This document shows, piece after piece, positions 25,259-34,928 of a DNA stretch of 64,000 nucleotides (the stretch's first letter is position 1; each line of letters starts with the position of its first letter). A program made the translations under genes and the position numbers. Below the pieces are notes generated by a model, which was given only the letters and a program-made list of their open reading frames with translations, did no database searches and was not told the DNA's origin. Origin of the DNA: Peribacillus kribbensis DSM 17871 (GTDB lineage: Bacteria > Bacillota > Bacilli > Bacillales > DSM-1321); the NCBI RefSeq assembly GCF_000430765.1, contig NZ_KE387237.1, positions 325,117 through 389,116 of the forward strand, given 5' to 3'.

Positions 25259-26788
25259 GTGAAATCACGATTAAAAAAGGCTGTTCCAATCATTGCAACA
25301 GCGGTTCTTGCAACCACCGCCCTCACAACCCAAACTTTATTTCATGAGGGAGGAAATCAGAGAGCAGAAGCACAGTCAGCCTCAAAAGAAGACAGGAAAA
25401 AGAATGGTGCATCATGGCTTGCTGGTGATGCCCACATACATAGTGAGTGGAGTGTAGGATGGGACAACTCCACAAATCCTCCAACCCCTATTCGAGGAGG
25501 AGATGCCATTTATCCAATCGTAAAGAATGCAGAAAATGCTAAGAAGTATGGGCTTGATTGGATGGTTGCGACTGATCATGGTGGTCCGAACCATTCAAAG
25601 GTTAACTTGGAGCAAGCATATCCTGAATTGCTGAAGTCTCGTCAAGCAGTTCCTGATCTTCTCCAATTCTTCGGTATGGAATTTGATACACCTGCAGCGG
25701 ACCACAGTTCTATAATTGTTCCAAAAGGTGATAAAGAATCCCAAACACTTTATGACATTGAAAGTAAGTTCAACACCCATGAGCCTTATCCTAATGATGG
25801 CAGCCGAAATACAGAGTCTACTATGATTGACGCCCTTAACTATATGAAACAAATGGACGAGCTGCCAATCCAAATAGCTCATCATCCTTCCCGTTCTGCA
25901 ACTGGTGATAGCAAATGGGGAGAAGATACACCGCAGGAATTCCGTAATTGGAACGATACAGCTCCAAATATCTCTATAGGTATGGAAGGGGCACCGGGGC
26001 ATCAGGCGGCTTCCATTAATCCAGACGGTTCTCAGGACCCGAATGGTACACGTGGCTCTTACAGTAAATCTCCGACATTAGGTGGTTATGACCAAATGAC
26101 GGCTAAAGTTGGTGGTTTATGGGATTCTATGTTAGGTGAAGGCAGACATTGGTGGATTACTGCTTCTTCTGACTCCCATGTAAACTGGCGTGACGGAGGC
26201 AGTGATTTCTGGCCTGGTGAGTATTCAAAGACTTATGTAAAGGCCACCAAGAACTATAAGGATGTCATGGAGAATCTTCGTAATGGCCATGTATTCGTAA
26301 CAACAGGTGACCTGATTTCGGAACTTGATGTTAAAGCACAAGCAGTTGGAAAAACTCCTTTACATGCTGAAGCAAAGGGTAATTCGGCATCAATTGGTGA
26401 GACTCTGACGCTTCCAGGTAAGAAATCTAATGATGTAAAGGTAACCGTTCGTCTGAGAGATCCAAAAGCTGCGAACTCTCATGGAGATAAGCCAAATGTA
26501 AAACGCGTGGATTTAATTATGGGAGAAGTTAATGGTAAAGTTGAGGACCGCTCATCTGCTATTAACCCTACCACAAAAGTCGTAAAGCGTTTCACGGAAA
26601 GTGATTGGAAACAAGATGGTGAATATATCACAATTTCTTATACGTTAAAGAATGTTAATAAAGACAGCTACATTCGCCTTCGTGGTACAAATACTGATCA
26701 ATTAGAACCAGCTGCAGACCCCAAAGGGGAAAATCTATGGAATGACCTTTGGTTCTACTCCAACCCAATTTTTATTAAGTCTAAATAA
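25259..26788 (+). CDS. Secreted PHP-domain phosphoesterase
   Basis: 509 aa, GTG start after AAGGAGGTAATAAG. Signal peptide (VPIIATAVLATTALTT..., cleaved near RAEAQS). The PHP metal motifs are visible: GDAHIHSEWS (about 56), VATDHGG (about 103), GMEFDT, IAHHPSRSA and SSDSHVNW. A C-terminal beta-rich domain of 140 residues follows. PHP proteins hydrolyse phosphoesters using clustered metals; the substrate of secreted members is unknown. The downstream HupE gene is about 100 bases away on the same strand. Confidence 0.8.
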   Translation: MKSRLKKAVPIIATAVLATTALTTQTLFHEGGNQRAEAQSASKEDRKKNGASWLAGDAHIHSEWSVGWDNSTNPPTPIRGGDAIYPIVKNAENAKKYGLDWMVATDHGGPNHSKVNLEQAYPELLKSRQAVPDLLQFFGMEFDTPAADHSSIIVPKGDKESQTLYDIESKFNTHEPYPNDGSRNTESTMIDALNYMKQMDELPIQIAHHPSRSATGDSKWGEDTPQEFRNWNDTAPNISIGMEGAPGHQAASINPDGSQDPNGTRGSYSKSPTLGGYDQMTAKVGGLWDSMLGEGRHWWITASSDSHVNWRDGGSDFWPGEYSKTYVKATKNYKDVMENLRNGHVFVTTGDLISELDVKAQAVGKTPLHAEAKGNSASIGETLTLPGKKSNDVKVTVRLRDPKAANSHGDKPNVKRVDLIMGEVNGKVEDRSSAINPTTKVVKRFTESDWKQDGEYITISYTLKNVNKDSYIRLRGTNTDQLEPAADPKGENLWNDLWFYSNPIFIKSK

Positions 26789-26890
26789 TTTATGAAGGTA
26801 TACACGAATACTCGGCGAGGGGCAAAAAACTCCTCGTCTTTCCCTTGTAGAATAGAAACTTTGAAAAAGTTAAGAAATGGGTGTGACATC

Positions 26891-27952
26891 TTGAAAAATT
26901 TATGGGCCCCTTTATTAATCGTCATCCTTTTATTTAGTTGTTTCTCGTTATCTCCTAAATTAGCTTCTGCACATACCAATAATAGTGAGGGCTTTTCGAA
27001 CATTGAAGTGAAAGATAAATCCTTAGATTATAAATTGAAGCTGGATTTAGAAGAATTAGGACATGCCCTAAATAAGGAAACAGATGAGAAGGAGTTAATT
27101 AATCATAAGGTTCTGCAGGAATATATAAATGCTCATATAAAACTATATTCAGACGGCCAGCCGATTGAGGGTACTGTGGAAAAGACAGATATAGAAATGA
27201 TTAAAGAACGGCCGTTTGCAGTTATTGACTTGAACTATAAAATCCAGCATCGACCAGAAAAATTAGAGCTAACGTACAACATGTTTATGGATGATTCAGA
27301 CCCAAGCCACGCCAATTATGCAACGGTTAAAATGAATGGGAAGCAGCAAGAAAAGATTTTAACCTTTGAATCAAGAGAGGTAAAGATTGGAGAACTGAGC
27401 ACCTTTCAGAGTGTTAAACAATTTTTAGTCCTAGGCTTAAAACATATTTTTACCGGGTATGACCATATCTTGTTTGTCATAAGTTTACTTTTTGGTGCAA
27501 AAACGATTCGGCACATTTTATCCTTAGTTACTGCATTTACCATTGCACACAGTATTACCCTCGCTCTTGCTACTCTTCAAATCGTTCACCTTCCTGTGAG
27601 GCTTGTAGAGTCAGCGATTGCTTTAAGCATTATTTATGTCGCACTTCTAAATATTTTTAATAAGGACTCAAAGCATCAGCCTTGGCTGGCCTTTGGCTTC
27701 GGATTAATTCATGGATTTGGATTTGCAGGGATTTTATCGGAAATGAGATTAGATGTAAATCATATGGCTGCTTCCCTTTTATCTTTCAATGTGGGAATAG
27801 AAATAGGCCAGTTGATTATTGTTTCTTTAAGTTTCCCGGTTATATTTTGGGTAAAAAAATTGACATTCAAACCAATTAATTGGGTAATTCCTAGCACCTC
27901 CATCGGAATATTAGCATTCGGACTGGTATGGTTTTTTCAAAGAGCCTTTTAG
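26891..27952 (+). CDS. HupE/UreJ-family membrane protein
   Basis: About 353 aa from the TTG at 26891; an ATG at 26792 would add 33 residues without a ribosome binding site. Signal peptide ending KLASAHT, an extracellular domain of about 170 residues, then six membrane helices with the HupE signatures LGLKHIFTGYDHILFVISLL, FTIAHSITL and FGLIHGFGFAGIL. The conserved His residues suggest metal passage; relatives are associated with nickel or copper. Specificity is not resolved. It lies between a secreted PHP protein and a cupredoxin-like protein. Confidence 0.8.
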   Translation: MKNLWAPLLIVILLFSCFSLSPKLASAHTNNSEGFSNIEVKDKSLDYKLKLDLEELGHALNKETDEKELINHKVLQEYINAHIKLYSDGQPIEGTVEKTDIEMIKERPFAVIDLNYKIQHRPEKLELTYNMFMDDSDPSHANYATVKMNGKQQEKILTFESREVKIGELSTFQSVKQFLVLGLKHIFTGYDHILFVISLLFGAKTIRHILSLVTAFTIAHSITLALATLQIVHLPVRLVESAIALSIIYVALLNIFNKDSKHQPWLAFGFGLIHGFGFAGILSEMRLDVNHMAASLLSFNVGIEIGQLIIVSLSFPVIFWVKKLTFKPINWVIPSTSIGILAFGLVWFFQRAF

Positions 27953-27961
27953 ACAATAAAG

Positions 27962-28010
27962 AAGTCAATATTCTTAAGCACTTTGCTTTTGAATATTGAC
28001 TTTAATTTTT
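27962..28010 (+). terminator. Terminator after the HupE gene
   Basis: AAGTCAATATTC (27962-27973) pairs with GAATATTGACTT (27991-28002), followed by TAATTTTTTT. Confidence 0.85.
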
Positions 28011-28249
28011 TTCATGTTTTTACAGCCGCATATTTTACATTTTGAATTCATCTTAAATATGGTCAAACACATTGTACAATAATATCTTATCATCTAATAT
28101 CCCCTCCCTTAGATCTTATTTTATCCCATAAATGTTTTTGCAATATATTACTATTGTAAAAATACTAATTAAAGCAGGTTAAAACCAATTTATAGTGATA
28201 ATTTTTTATGAGTTTAGAAAAAATAGTCATAGGAAAGGAGGTATCGTAA

Positions 28250-28636
28250 ATGTCTGTCGTAAAATGCTTATCAAAGTTAGTCGTTATACTTGTCTTCACC
28301 GTGATTATGGCAACTCCAGACTCACTTAGTGTATTTGCTGTATCCAGGGGAGTAACACAGCCTATTGAGCCAGTGAAACAGATGGTCGAGTTGAATGATG
28401 ATTATTTTAATCCGAAACTAATTACTATTCCTAATGCAAGAACCACAACGTTGATACTGAAAAATAATGGGAAGAAAAAGCACACCTTCACAGTGAAAAA
28501 CCTCGGTATAGACGCCGAAGTCCTGCGAGGAAAAGAACTAACTATTACCGTCACACCAAAAATTACTGGTACATATGATCTGATATGTCGGTATCACTTA
28601 CAGGAAGGAATGGCTGGAAAAATAATAGTCAAGTAG
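28250..28636 (+). CDS. Secreted cupredoxin-like protein
   Basis: 128 aa, ATG after GGAAAGGAGGTATCG. Signal peptide ending SVFAVS, then a single cupredoxin fold: FNPKLITIP, NNGKKKHTFTVKNLG and the C-terminal copper site CRYHLQEGM (Cys, His, Met), with the other ligand His at KKHTF. This is the pattern of type-1 copper proteins and related small copper carriers. It acts outside the membrane. It follows the HupE gene after a terminator, so it has its own transcript. Confidence 0.85.
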   Translation: MSVVKCLSKLVVILVFTVIMATPDSLSVFAVSRGVTQPIEPVKQMVELNDDYFNPKLITIPNARTTTLILKNNGKKKHTFTVKNLGIDAEVLRGKELTITVTPKITGTYDLICRYHLQEGMAGKIIVK

Positions 28637-28677
28637 GAGGGCCAAATAGGCCAGATAGGAATTAAAAGAATTTCTGA

Positions 28678-28707
28678 GGACAAGTCTAAAGGTACTTGTC
28701 CTTTTTT
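28678..28707 (+). terminator. Terminator after the cupredoxin gene
   Basis: AGGACAAGT pairs with ACTTGTCCT, followed by TTTTTC. A second stem (AAGGGATCC/GGAGTCCCTT) lies at 28749-28774. Confidence 0.85.
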
Positions 28708-29451
28708 CTTAGCTACATTAAAGGATAGTATTGATTAATTAATAAAAAAGGGATCCATATTATGGAGTCCCTTTATTCATTCAGGAATTTTCGTTTTCCT
28801 ATTTTGTGCTGGCGACACGCTATACAAAAAAAGGAGCAAGGCAGCTGGTTTGTACAGTAGCCCATTCGTGTAGGTGAAGCCCTGCTCTTGATACTATATT
28901 CACCATAGCAAGGAATTGTTAAACATCAGACCCGTAAAGAAAAGAAAACTGTTGGTTGATGTTAAGGAGGAAGCCATCAACCCATTCAAGGAGAACAGAG
29001 GTACATAGTTTTTATATCCTCAAGGGTTTACTGAATACCAAATTTATTAAAATGTTACCCCAATTGGACTAAAATTACTATTCTTCAACGGGTGCGTTGT
29101 TGAACAGGATAAAAAATAGATATGCTTTAAATTCCAAAATAGTAAAATGTGGTGGCATAGGAGAAAGAAAATGAAATTATATCTAGGGGTTATGCCATGT
29201 TGAGCGTATTACTTTTTGGGTTCTTTGAGTTTCTAAGGAGAAATATTACATAGTTTTACCATATGATGAAGTTACTTTTCCTTTAATTTTTGGTCTTATA
29301 ATTGGATTAATATCTTTGTTGTTCAATAGAAATAAAACTTTATCCCATAAGGAAATGCATTTAGGCTTAGGGTAGTTTACTATTGTTGCAGTTATTCTCG
29401 TCCCTCCATTTTTTATCTACCCCTTCTTTTATTGATTAGTACATGTGGCTT
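28708..29451. other. Intergenic, decayed small membrane-protein remnant
   Basis: No intact gene. Around 29197-29433 two frames encode hydrophobic pieces (MLSVLLFGFFEFLRR, then TFPLIFGLIIGLISLLF, then a TAG, then VAVILVPPFFIYPFF), which look like one small membrane protein broken by a shift and a stop. The rest shows nothing. Confidence 0.4.
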
Positions 29452-29540
29452 AACTAACAGGTGCGTTGGTTAAAGATCTTTCGGCTGCTTCTGCGGCTTT
29501 TTTATTAATTCACTTAAGTGTCAGATTAGTTGAAGAAGGA
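29452..29540 (+). repeat. Dispersed hairpin repeat, copy 4 (full)
   Basis: AACTAACAGGTGCGTTGGTT, then a CGGCTGCTTCTGCGG hairpin with T-run, then a right half ending TCAGATTAGTTGAAGAAGGA. Confidence 0.75.
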
Positions 29541-29662
29541 TACGGTTTAATTAGTATTGGGAGATGCATACTTTTTAAAAATTTTATTGCGAAAGTACAA
29601 GCCGTGGTTTCTTTCCCCCATATGATGGGATTACATACAGACATCAAGGGGGAATTACAAAC

Positions 29663-31024
29663 TTGCAGAAGTCAGAAAAGAAGGTTCTGGGTCCTAAAGG
29701 AAAGCTCTTTACAGGCCATACAAAAATGTTCCAGGCTGATCCACTGGGATTCATGGCTGACCTAGCTGCTGAGTATGGCGAGGTAGCCAAATTCCGTTTT
29801 GGCCCATTTCAGAAAGTGTACTTTATTTCAAATCCAGAGATGATTAAAGAAGTACTTGTCACTAAGCAAAATCATTTTGTTAAGTCAGACGATTTTAAGT
29901 CGATGAAACCTATTGTAGGTGAGGGGTTACTGACAAGCGATAAAGAATTTCACCTGCGTCAGAGAAGATTGATTCAGCCCTCGTTCAAAAAGACTGAAAT
30001 CATGAAGTACGGTCAGGATATGATTGATATTGCTAAAAGTTATACATCAGCCTGGAAAAATGGAGAAGAGCGGATCATTACTCATGATATGATGGATCTT
30101 ACTCTTGCCATTGTATCAAAAACCATGTTTAGCAAAGAGTTCGAAGATGGTTATCAGATTATTGGTGATTCTATAGAAACTTCCATGCGAATGGCTATTA
30201 AAAGAATGAGAAATTTATATAGCCTTCCATTATGGATTCCAACCAAAAACAATCGCAAATTTAAAAAAGCAGTAAAAGAACTTGATAACGCCCTATACAG
30301 CCTAATTGGAGAAAGAAGAGAAGGGAAGGGCAGCGAAAAGGATATGCTGGAGATACTTTTGGCTGCCAGGTCAGAGGATGGAATTGGCATGACGGACGCA
30401 CAGGTCCGGGATGAGTTGATGACGATATTTCTTGCCGGGCATGAAACGACTGCCAACGCCTTATCGTGGACATTATATTTACTCTCACAAAACCCAGAGG
30501 CAGAAGGGAAACTGTACAGGGAGATTCAAAAAGTGTTAGGGGACAAAAGCCCGAGACCCGAGGACTTTATGAAGCTGACATACACTCAAAATGTTGTTTG
30601 GGAATCCTTAAGAATGTATCCGCCTGGGTTTTTTACTGGCCGAAAAGTTGCGAAAGATATCGAAATAAATGGCTATAAATTCAAGAAAAACGATATGGTG
30701 CTTACAAGCCAATATATTATGCACCGAAAAAGCGAATTCTTTCCGGAGCCGGAAAAATTTATCCCTGAAAGGTTTGAAAATAACTACCTTAGGACGATTC
30801 CATCCTTTGCTTATTTTCCATTTGGCGGCGGGCCAAGGGTCTGCATTGGAAATCACTTTGCCTTAATGGAGGCCGTTCTTGTTCTTGCGGTCATACTTCA
30901 AAAGTATAAATTAGTTTCACCAGGGCAAATAGTGAAACCTTTTCCTTCAATAACTTTAAGGCCAAAGGGCGGGTTAAGAATGGTGGTAGAGGAGAGAAAA
31001 CAAATTGCAGGAGATACAGAATAA
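29663..31024 (+). CDS. Cytochrome P450
   Basis: 453 aa from a TTG after AAGGGGGAATT. All P450 signatures are present: I-helix FLAGHETTANAL (about 250), ExxR in WESLRMYPP (about 313), FIPERF, and the heme loop FGGGPRVCIGNHFA with the proximal Cys near residue 394. It is a soluble class that needs separate redox partners, none of which is encoded nearby. The general resemblance is to bacterial CYP102-like/fatty-acid type P450s, but the substrate cannot be read. A diverged P450 fragment follows at once. Confidence 0.9.
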   Translation: MQKSEKKVLGPKGKLFTGHTKMFQADPLGFMADLAAEYGEVAKFRFGPFQKVYFISNPEMIKEVLVTKQNHFVKSDDFKSMKPIVGEGLLTSDKEFHLRQRRLIQPSFKKTEIMKYGQDMIDIAKSYTSAWKNGEERIITHDMMDLTLAIVSKTMFSKEFEDGYQIIGDSIETSMRMAIKRMRNLYSLPLWIPTKNNRKFKKAVKELDNALYSLIGERREGKGSEKDMLEILLAARSEDGIGMTDAQVRDELMTIFLAGHETTANALSWTLYLLSQNPEAEGKLYREIQKVLGDKSPRPEDFMKLTYTQNVVWESLRMYPPGFFTGRKVAKDIEINGYKFKKNDMVLTSQYIMHRKSEFFPEPEKFIPERFENNYLRTIPSFAYFPFGGGPRVCIGNHFALMEAVLVLAVILQKYKLVSPGQIVKPFPSITLRPKGGLRMVVEERKQIAGDTE

Positions 31025-31249
31025 TCCAAGCAGCGACATTATAAAAGGGATTTAACAACCGATTATTTTTTTAAGTGGAAACACGGGGAAGAAAGGATCA
31101 TCACTGAGGACATGATGAACATAACACTTAGGATTATCTGTAAAACTATGTTCAACATGGATTTCACAGAAGGATACCAAAGAATCGGGGAATCGATAGA
31201 GACAGCGATGAGAATGGCCATTAAAAGGATGAGAGGTCAATATTTTTAA
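31025..31249 (+). pseudogene. Internal fragment of a second P450
   Basis: The frame reads DYFFKWKHGEERIITEDMMN through IGESIETAMRMAIKRMRG, then TAA. It aligns with residues about 130-185 of the intact P450 (SAWKNGEERIITHDMMDL...IETSMRMAIKRMRN) at roughly 65% identity. No start and no heme region remain. This is a diverged paralogue, so an older tandem pair has lost most of one member. Confidence 0.8.
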
Positions 31250-31268
31250 TAAGGACGATTTCATTTTT

Positions 31269-32075
31269 GTGGAAGAACTACCGACTGGGGGGCTCAACAT
31301 TAATATCAAACAATTATTTGATTTAAGCGGCAAGACCGCCATTGTCACTGGGGGCGGAAGAGGACTGGGGAAGCAAATGGCGATGGCACTGGCGGAAGCT
31401 GGTGCAGACATCGTTGTGTGTTCACGAAATGTGAAAGCATGTATGGAAGTGAGCCGAAAATTGAAGGAAATGGGGGTCAACTCTATTGCCTGCCAATGTG
31501 ATGTAAGCAAAAAGGCAGATATAGAAGATGTAATCGACCAAACATTGGGAACATTCGGCAAGGTTGATATCCTGATCAATAACAGCGGGACAGCCTTTAT
31601 TGCCCCAGTGTTAGAGATAACGGAGCAGCAATGGAAAGACGTAATGGATGTAAACGTCCTGGGATCGTTCTTATTTTCACAGGCAGCCGCCAGGGTCATG
31701 ATCAAGCAAGGTTACGGCAAGATCATCAATATAGCCTCTATAGCAGGTTATGGCGGTTCGTCGCCAGCCGTTATGCAGGCTGTCCCATATAATACGAGCA
31801 AAGGTGCCGTCATTACCTTGACGAAAGACCTGAGTGTCAAACTCGCTAGGTATGGAATACAGGTGAATGCCATTGCTCCAGGATTTTTTCCAACAGAGAT
31901 GTCACAACCAGTATTGGAAAAACCCCGTCTGAAAATCGAGTCGCATATACCAATTGGACGATATGGCAATGATACCGATTTGAAGGGTGTGACCGTCTTA
32001 CTGGCCTCCCATGCCTCCGATTACATGACGGGGCAAATCTTAAACGTGGACGGGGGCATAACAGCAAATGTATAA
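31269..32075 (+). CDS. Short-chain dehydrogenase/reductase
   Basis: 268 aa, GTG start. TGGGRGLGKQMA is the NAD(P) loop, NNSGTA the second conserved block, and IASIAGYGG...VPYNTSKGAV the catalytic Ser-Tyr-Lys. The C-terminal GQILNVDGGITA is typical of the gluconate 5-dehydrogenase / 3-oxoacyl-ACP reductase branch. Substrate is unknown. The ribosome binding site AAGGACG is 12 bases away, a little far. It follows the P450 fragment and may once have been in its operon. Confidence 0.85.
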   Translation: MEELPTGGLNINIKQLFDLSGKTAIVTGGGRGLGKQMAMALAEAGADIVVCSRNVKACMEVSRKLKEMGVNSIACQCDVSKKADIEDVIDQTLGTFGKVDILINNSGTAFIAPVLEITEQQWKDVMDVNVLGSFLFSQAAARVMIKQGYGKIINIASIAGYGGSSPAVMQAVPYNTSKGAVITLTKDLSVKLARYGIQVNAIAPGFFPTEMSQPVLEKPRLKIESHIPIGRYGNDTDLKGVTVLLASHASDYMTGQILNVDGGITANV

Positions 32076-32810
32076 AACGACATTTTTCAACGTCCTGACC
32101 ATCAAAAATCGGATTTTTCTTTAAGCGAACTATGCCCAATTGCGTTTATAGTTACGAAATAGTATATACGAAGTTTGGATTTGCTTTTTATGTGTAGACA
32201 TTAATTTGCAGGTAATTATAATACGACTTAGCGTGAACCTCATGAAGAATCTCCTGTCTAACCTAGTGGAACAATCTGCTGGGTATTTTCATTTTTATAA
32301 AACAATATCCGATTGAATGTACGCTAATGTATCACTAGTGGTATGAGAATCGGGATGGTACCTATAATTTGATGAATATTGCTTTCCAAAAGGTAAAATC
32401 ACCTCTGGTTAGGAGTAGTCCCGGTACGGCTGCATATTCCTATCATTATGAGATTATTAATTATACGGGTGTTATACTCAAACACTGCAGACATATTTTT
32501 TATAAAAGCTAGGGAAATGAACGTTCCTTTTGGAAACAAGGGGAAAAGTAACACGCCGTAGCTTGTTCAAGGTGACGCCATCAAAGGGGGATTGTTTAGT
32601 ACTTTTGGATTCAGAAGGCGTTTTTTTCCTTCGTTTTCGTAGCTGCCATATTTTCAGCCAACATCTATTTCCAGTTGTAAACCATTAATGAGGCTATTAA
32701 AGATCAGCAAGAACGAGAAAAAGAGGGGCACACAGCTACCATAGGTAAATTTTACGGAGGCTTTTTTTATTTTAGGGTATATTTAAGGTGTTATACAATC
32801 TTTAAAATAT
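32076..32810. other. Intergenic, one decayed membrane/coiled-coil fragment
   Basis: No intact gene. A plus-strand frame near 32600-32750 reads FFSFVFVAAIFSANIYFQL, stop, then TINEAIKDQQEREKEGH, like a membrane helix followed by a coiled coil from a broken gene. Nothing else recognised. Confidence 0.4.
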
Positions 32811-33194
32811 TTAAGAACTGGGACTGGTATCTCCACTAAACTTATGAGTATGGGGATGAGAGCCGTTAACTGTTGTTACTCCATGAAATTTATGATAATG
32901 GCCTCCCTCGGGCAATGGAATCGCCGGCCCTGTGACACCTCGAATTTCATTTTTATGACGATCATTAAAGGATGTAATTGTGAAGTATTCATGTGTATGA
33001 GGAATTCCACTCGGAGCAGGTTCAGTGGTACCTGCATACCTATGCTCATGTCCAACATTAAAAGAGGTTACCCCAGAAAAATGGTGTTTATTAAGCGGCC
33101 TTCCATCCCATGAAGTAAGATATAAAACATGTGAATGCTCTGAATCCTGTGACCCAGAGGAATGAACAATAAAACCTGTAACTGGTATTTCCAT
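32811..33194 (-). CDS. YmaF-family His-rich protein, second member
   Basis: 127 aa from the ATG after AGGTGGACACTA on the minus strand. Repeated His motifs at regular spacing: SEHSHVLY, NKHHFSG, GHEHRYAG, IPHTHEYF, GGHYHKFHG and GSHPHTHKFSG. It resembles the protein at 24.7 kb in design, not closely in sequence. A metal-binding or surface role is inferred from the His pairs. It lies about 300 bases downstream of a helical-bundle gene on the same strand, so they may be co-expressed. Confidence 0.75.
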   Translation of the reverse strand: MEIPVTGFIVHSSGSQDSEHSHVLYLTSWDGRPLNKHHFSGVTSFNVGHEHRYAGTTEPAPSGIPHTHEYFTITSFNDRHKNEIRGVTGPAIPLPEGGHYHKFHGVTTVNGSHPHTHKFSGDTSPSS

Positions 33195-33491
33195 TAGTGT
33201 CCACCTTTCTTTTTGAACCCCCATTATATAGCTCTAATTCGTAAGATTTTTCAATAAAACATATTTCACTTTCTTTTTAATTAGAACGGTAAGTTACTTC
33301 ATTTTTTTTATTCCTGAAAATAATTCTACTTAATAGTGGTTTCTGGTAGAATACTTAAATTTTTACTGTAAAAATTTATTGTTGTATCCTTTCTAAAGTT
33401 GCAGTTTAGTTCAACTTGAAATCACAAAAACTAAATAAAAATGGCCCTGAAATTAGAGCCATTAATTATCTTATGGTGCTATCAGTATCTC

Positions 33492-34064
33492 TTATATTTG
33501 AAAATTTCTGGGGAATTGTTGCACAATCCCAACAGTTATTGTGTCCGCCATTTGTAAAGCTTCCGCCTCAATTTTATCAAACACAGCAATACTTGATTGA
33601 AATTTTTTTTGGAGTATCAATACTGCTTCCTGTGTAGTAAGAGCCAGATGCTCGAAAAACATTTCTTGGAATTCATCTCTTGAAATAAAAGGATTTATTC
33701 TACTTAGGAATTCGGCAATTTCTTCTCCATTTTCGTACCATCTTCTCTCTGTAGCTGCTACAGCTCTCTGATTGCCAGCTTTGGCAGCTTTGACAACTTC
33801 CACAGCAATTAACAGGTGCTCCCTTATTAAGTTACTGAACCTCGCGGCTATTCTATCTCCATAGAAAGGCTTTAGTAAATTGCCCATATCTGTAGCGTTT
33901 CGGAGAAGACGTGCCGTAGTAAAGTCTACATCAGGTAAATTAAAAGCCAGGTTTATGATAGTCAGTCTTGTCCAGTATACGTGTTGTTCCCAAACTAAAC
34001 GCATGGAACTTTTTAATCTATCTTCCTGTTTACTAATACAAGAAGAGTTGGACCATGGATTCAT
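33492..34064 (-). CDS. Helical-bundle protein of unknown function
   Basis: 190 aa. LVWEQHVYWTRLTIINLAFN near the start, PFYGDRIAARF...REHLLIAVEVVKAAKAG in the middle, ERRWYENGEEIAEFL and EHLALTTQEAVLIL later. The repeated E-H-x-x-x motifs resemble the His/Glu patterns of DUF2935-type proteins. Bacillus relatives are often mislabelled acetylglutamate kinase; no kinase motif is present. It starts after GGGGGTGAAACC. Likely all-helical and perhaps metal-binding. Confidence 0.65.
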   Translation of the reverse strand: MNPWSNSSCISKQEDRLKSSMRLVWEQHVYWTRLTIINLAFNLPDVDFTTARLLRNATDMGNLLKPFYGDRIAARFSNLIREHLLIAVEVVKAAKAGNQRAVAATERRWYENGEEIAEFLSRINPFISRDEFQEMFFEHLALTTQEAVLILQKKFQSSIAVFDKIEAEALQMADTITVGIVQQFPRNFQI

Positions 34065-34203
34065 GGTTTCACCCCCTTACCCTCCAATATCATATTCAGT
34101 ATATTCCGATGCAAAAAAGCGGCTTGTACTTTAGCTATGGGCTAATTATCAATTTCAAATAAATCAAAAAAAAATCACGTTCCAGATTAATTCCTTATTG
34201 AAG

Positions 34204-34249
34204 TAATGGGTGCGTTAGTCTAAGAAGGATTGAAGCATCTTGTGATGCG
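34204..34249 (+). repeat. Dispersed hairpin repeat, copy 5 (left half)
   Basis: TAATGGGTGCGTTAGTCTAAG followed by the hairpin GCATC-TTGT-GATGC. The right half is missing. Between 34250 and 34660 I see no gene. Confidence 0.6.
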
Positions 34250-34664
34250 TGGGTCCAGGAAGGATTTTAATGGCCTATTTTGTTAAACTTCGTTTCTAAA
34301 CAAACAGAGGTGTTCAAAGCAGAAACTTAAAAATTCTTTAGGGAACTATTTCTGGTCTTCCCTCTTGGAAGGAAGCAATAGTCTTTTTTCGTAACACATC
34401 TGAAAGTGTGAGTTGAAGAATGTAACTGCTCAGCGAGTCATTAGTAGGCAAGTTAGTTGGGGTAGCAGCATTTTTCTGTTGGTCATCAGTTAATTTAGTT
34501 AAACAAAGAAATAAAGAATTAAATAGTAATTGACAGAACCATATTATTCCATTAGTATTTTTATTAATTTATTCCATATGAATATACGGCTATGAAGAGA
34601 AAAGTAATTTTGATTCATTATTTCCAGAGAACTCCGGTAGGTGAGAAGGAGTAATAATATCTAA

Positions 34665-34877
34665 ATGAAAAAAGACTTGGAGCTTCGCACGGATCTAAGG
34701 TTGCTATTTCTTAGTGATGCTGCGACGGGATCTCCCGTTAAAGAGATAGGGTATAATTAATAATCTTTTTGTCGTACCCGATGAGATTGATATGGTGACA
34801 TATCAATAAACTGAGGTGGTACCACGAAGATATAACTCTCGTCCTCAAGATGAATAATCTTGGGGAGGGGAGTTTTT
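34665..34877 (+). promoter_or_regulatory. T-box riboswitch leader
   Basis: The T-box sequence GAGGTGGTACCACG is at 34813-34826. Upstream stems include ACGGGA/TCCCGT (34724-34738). Downstream is a long terminator (34833-34870), AACTCTCGTCCTCAAGAT against ATCTTGGGGAGGGGAGTT, followed by a T-run. This is a complete tRNA-sensing attenuator in front of the methyltransferase gene: uncharged tRNA should favour read-through. I could not read the specifier codon with confidence, so the amino acid is not assigned. Confidence 0.9.
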
Positions 34878-34928
34878 TTATTAGTTTAACAATACCATTT
34901 TTATAAATGTTTAGAGAGGAGTTTTAAA

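Noticed and set aside
29466-29765. 99-codon frame overlapping the P450 start
   Set aside because: It begins in a hairpin repeat and runs out of frame into the P450 gene, so it is a shadow.
31052-31705. 217-codon minus-strand frame opposite the SDR gene
   Set aside because: It is antisense to the clear SDR gene and P450 fragment and has no family features.
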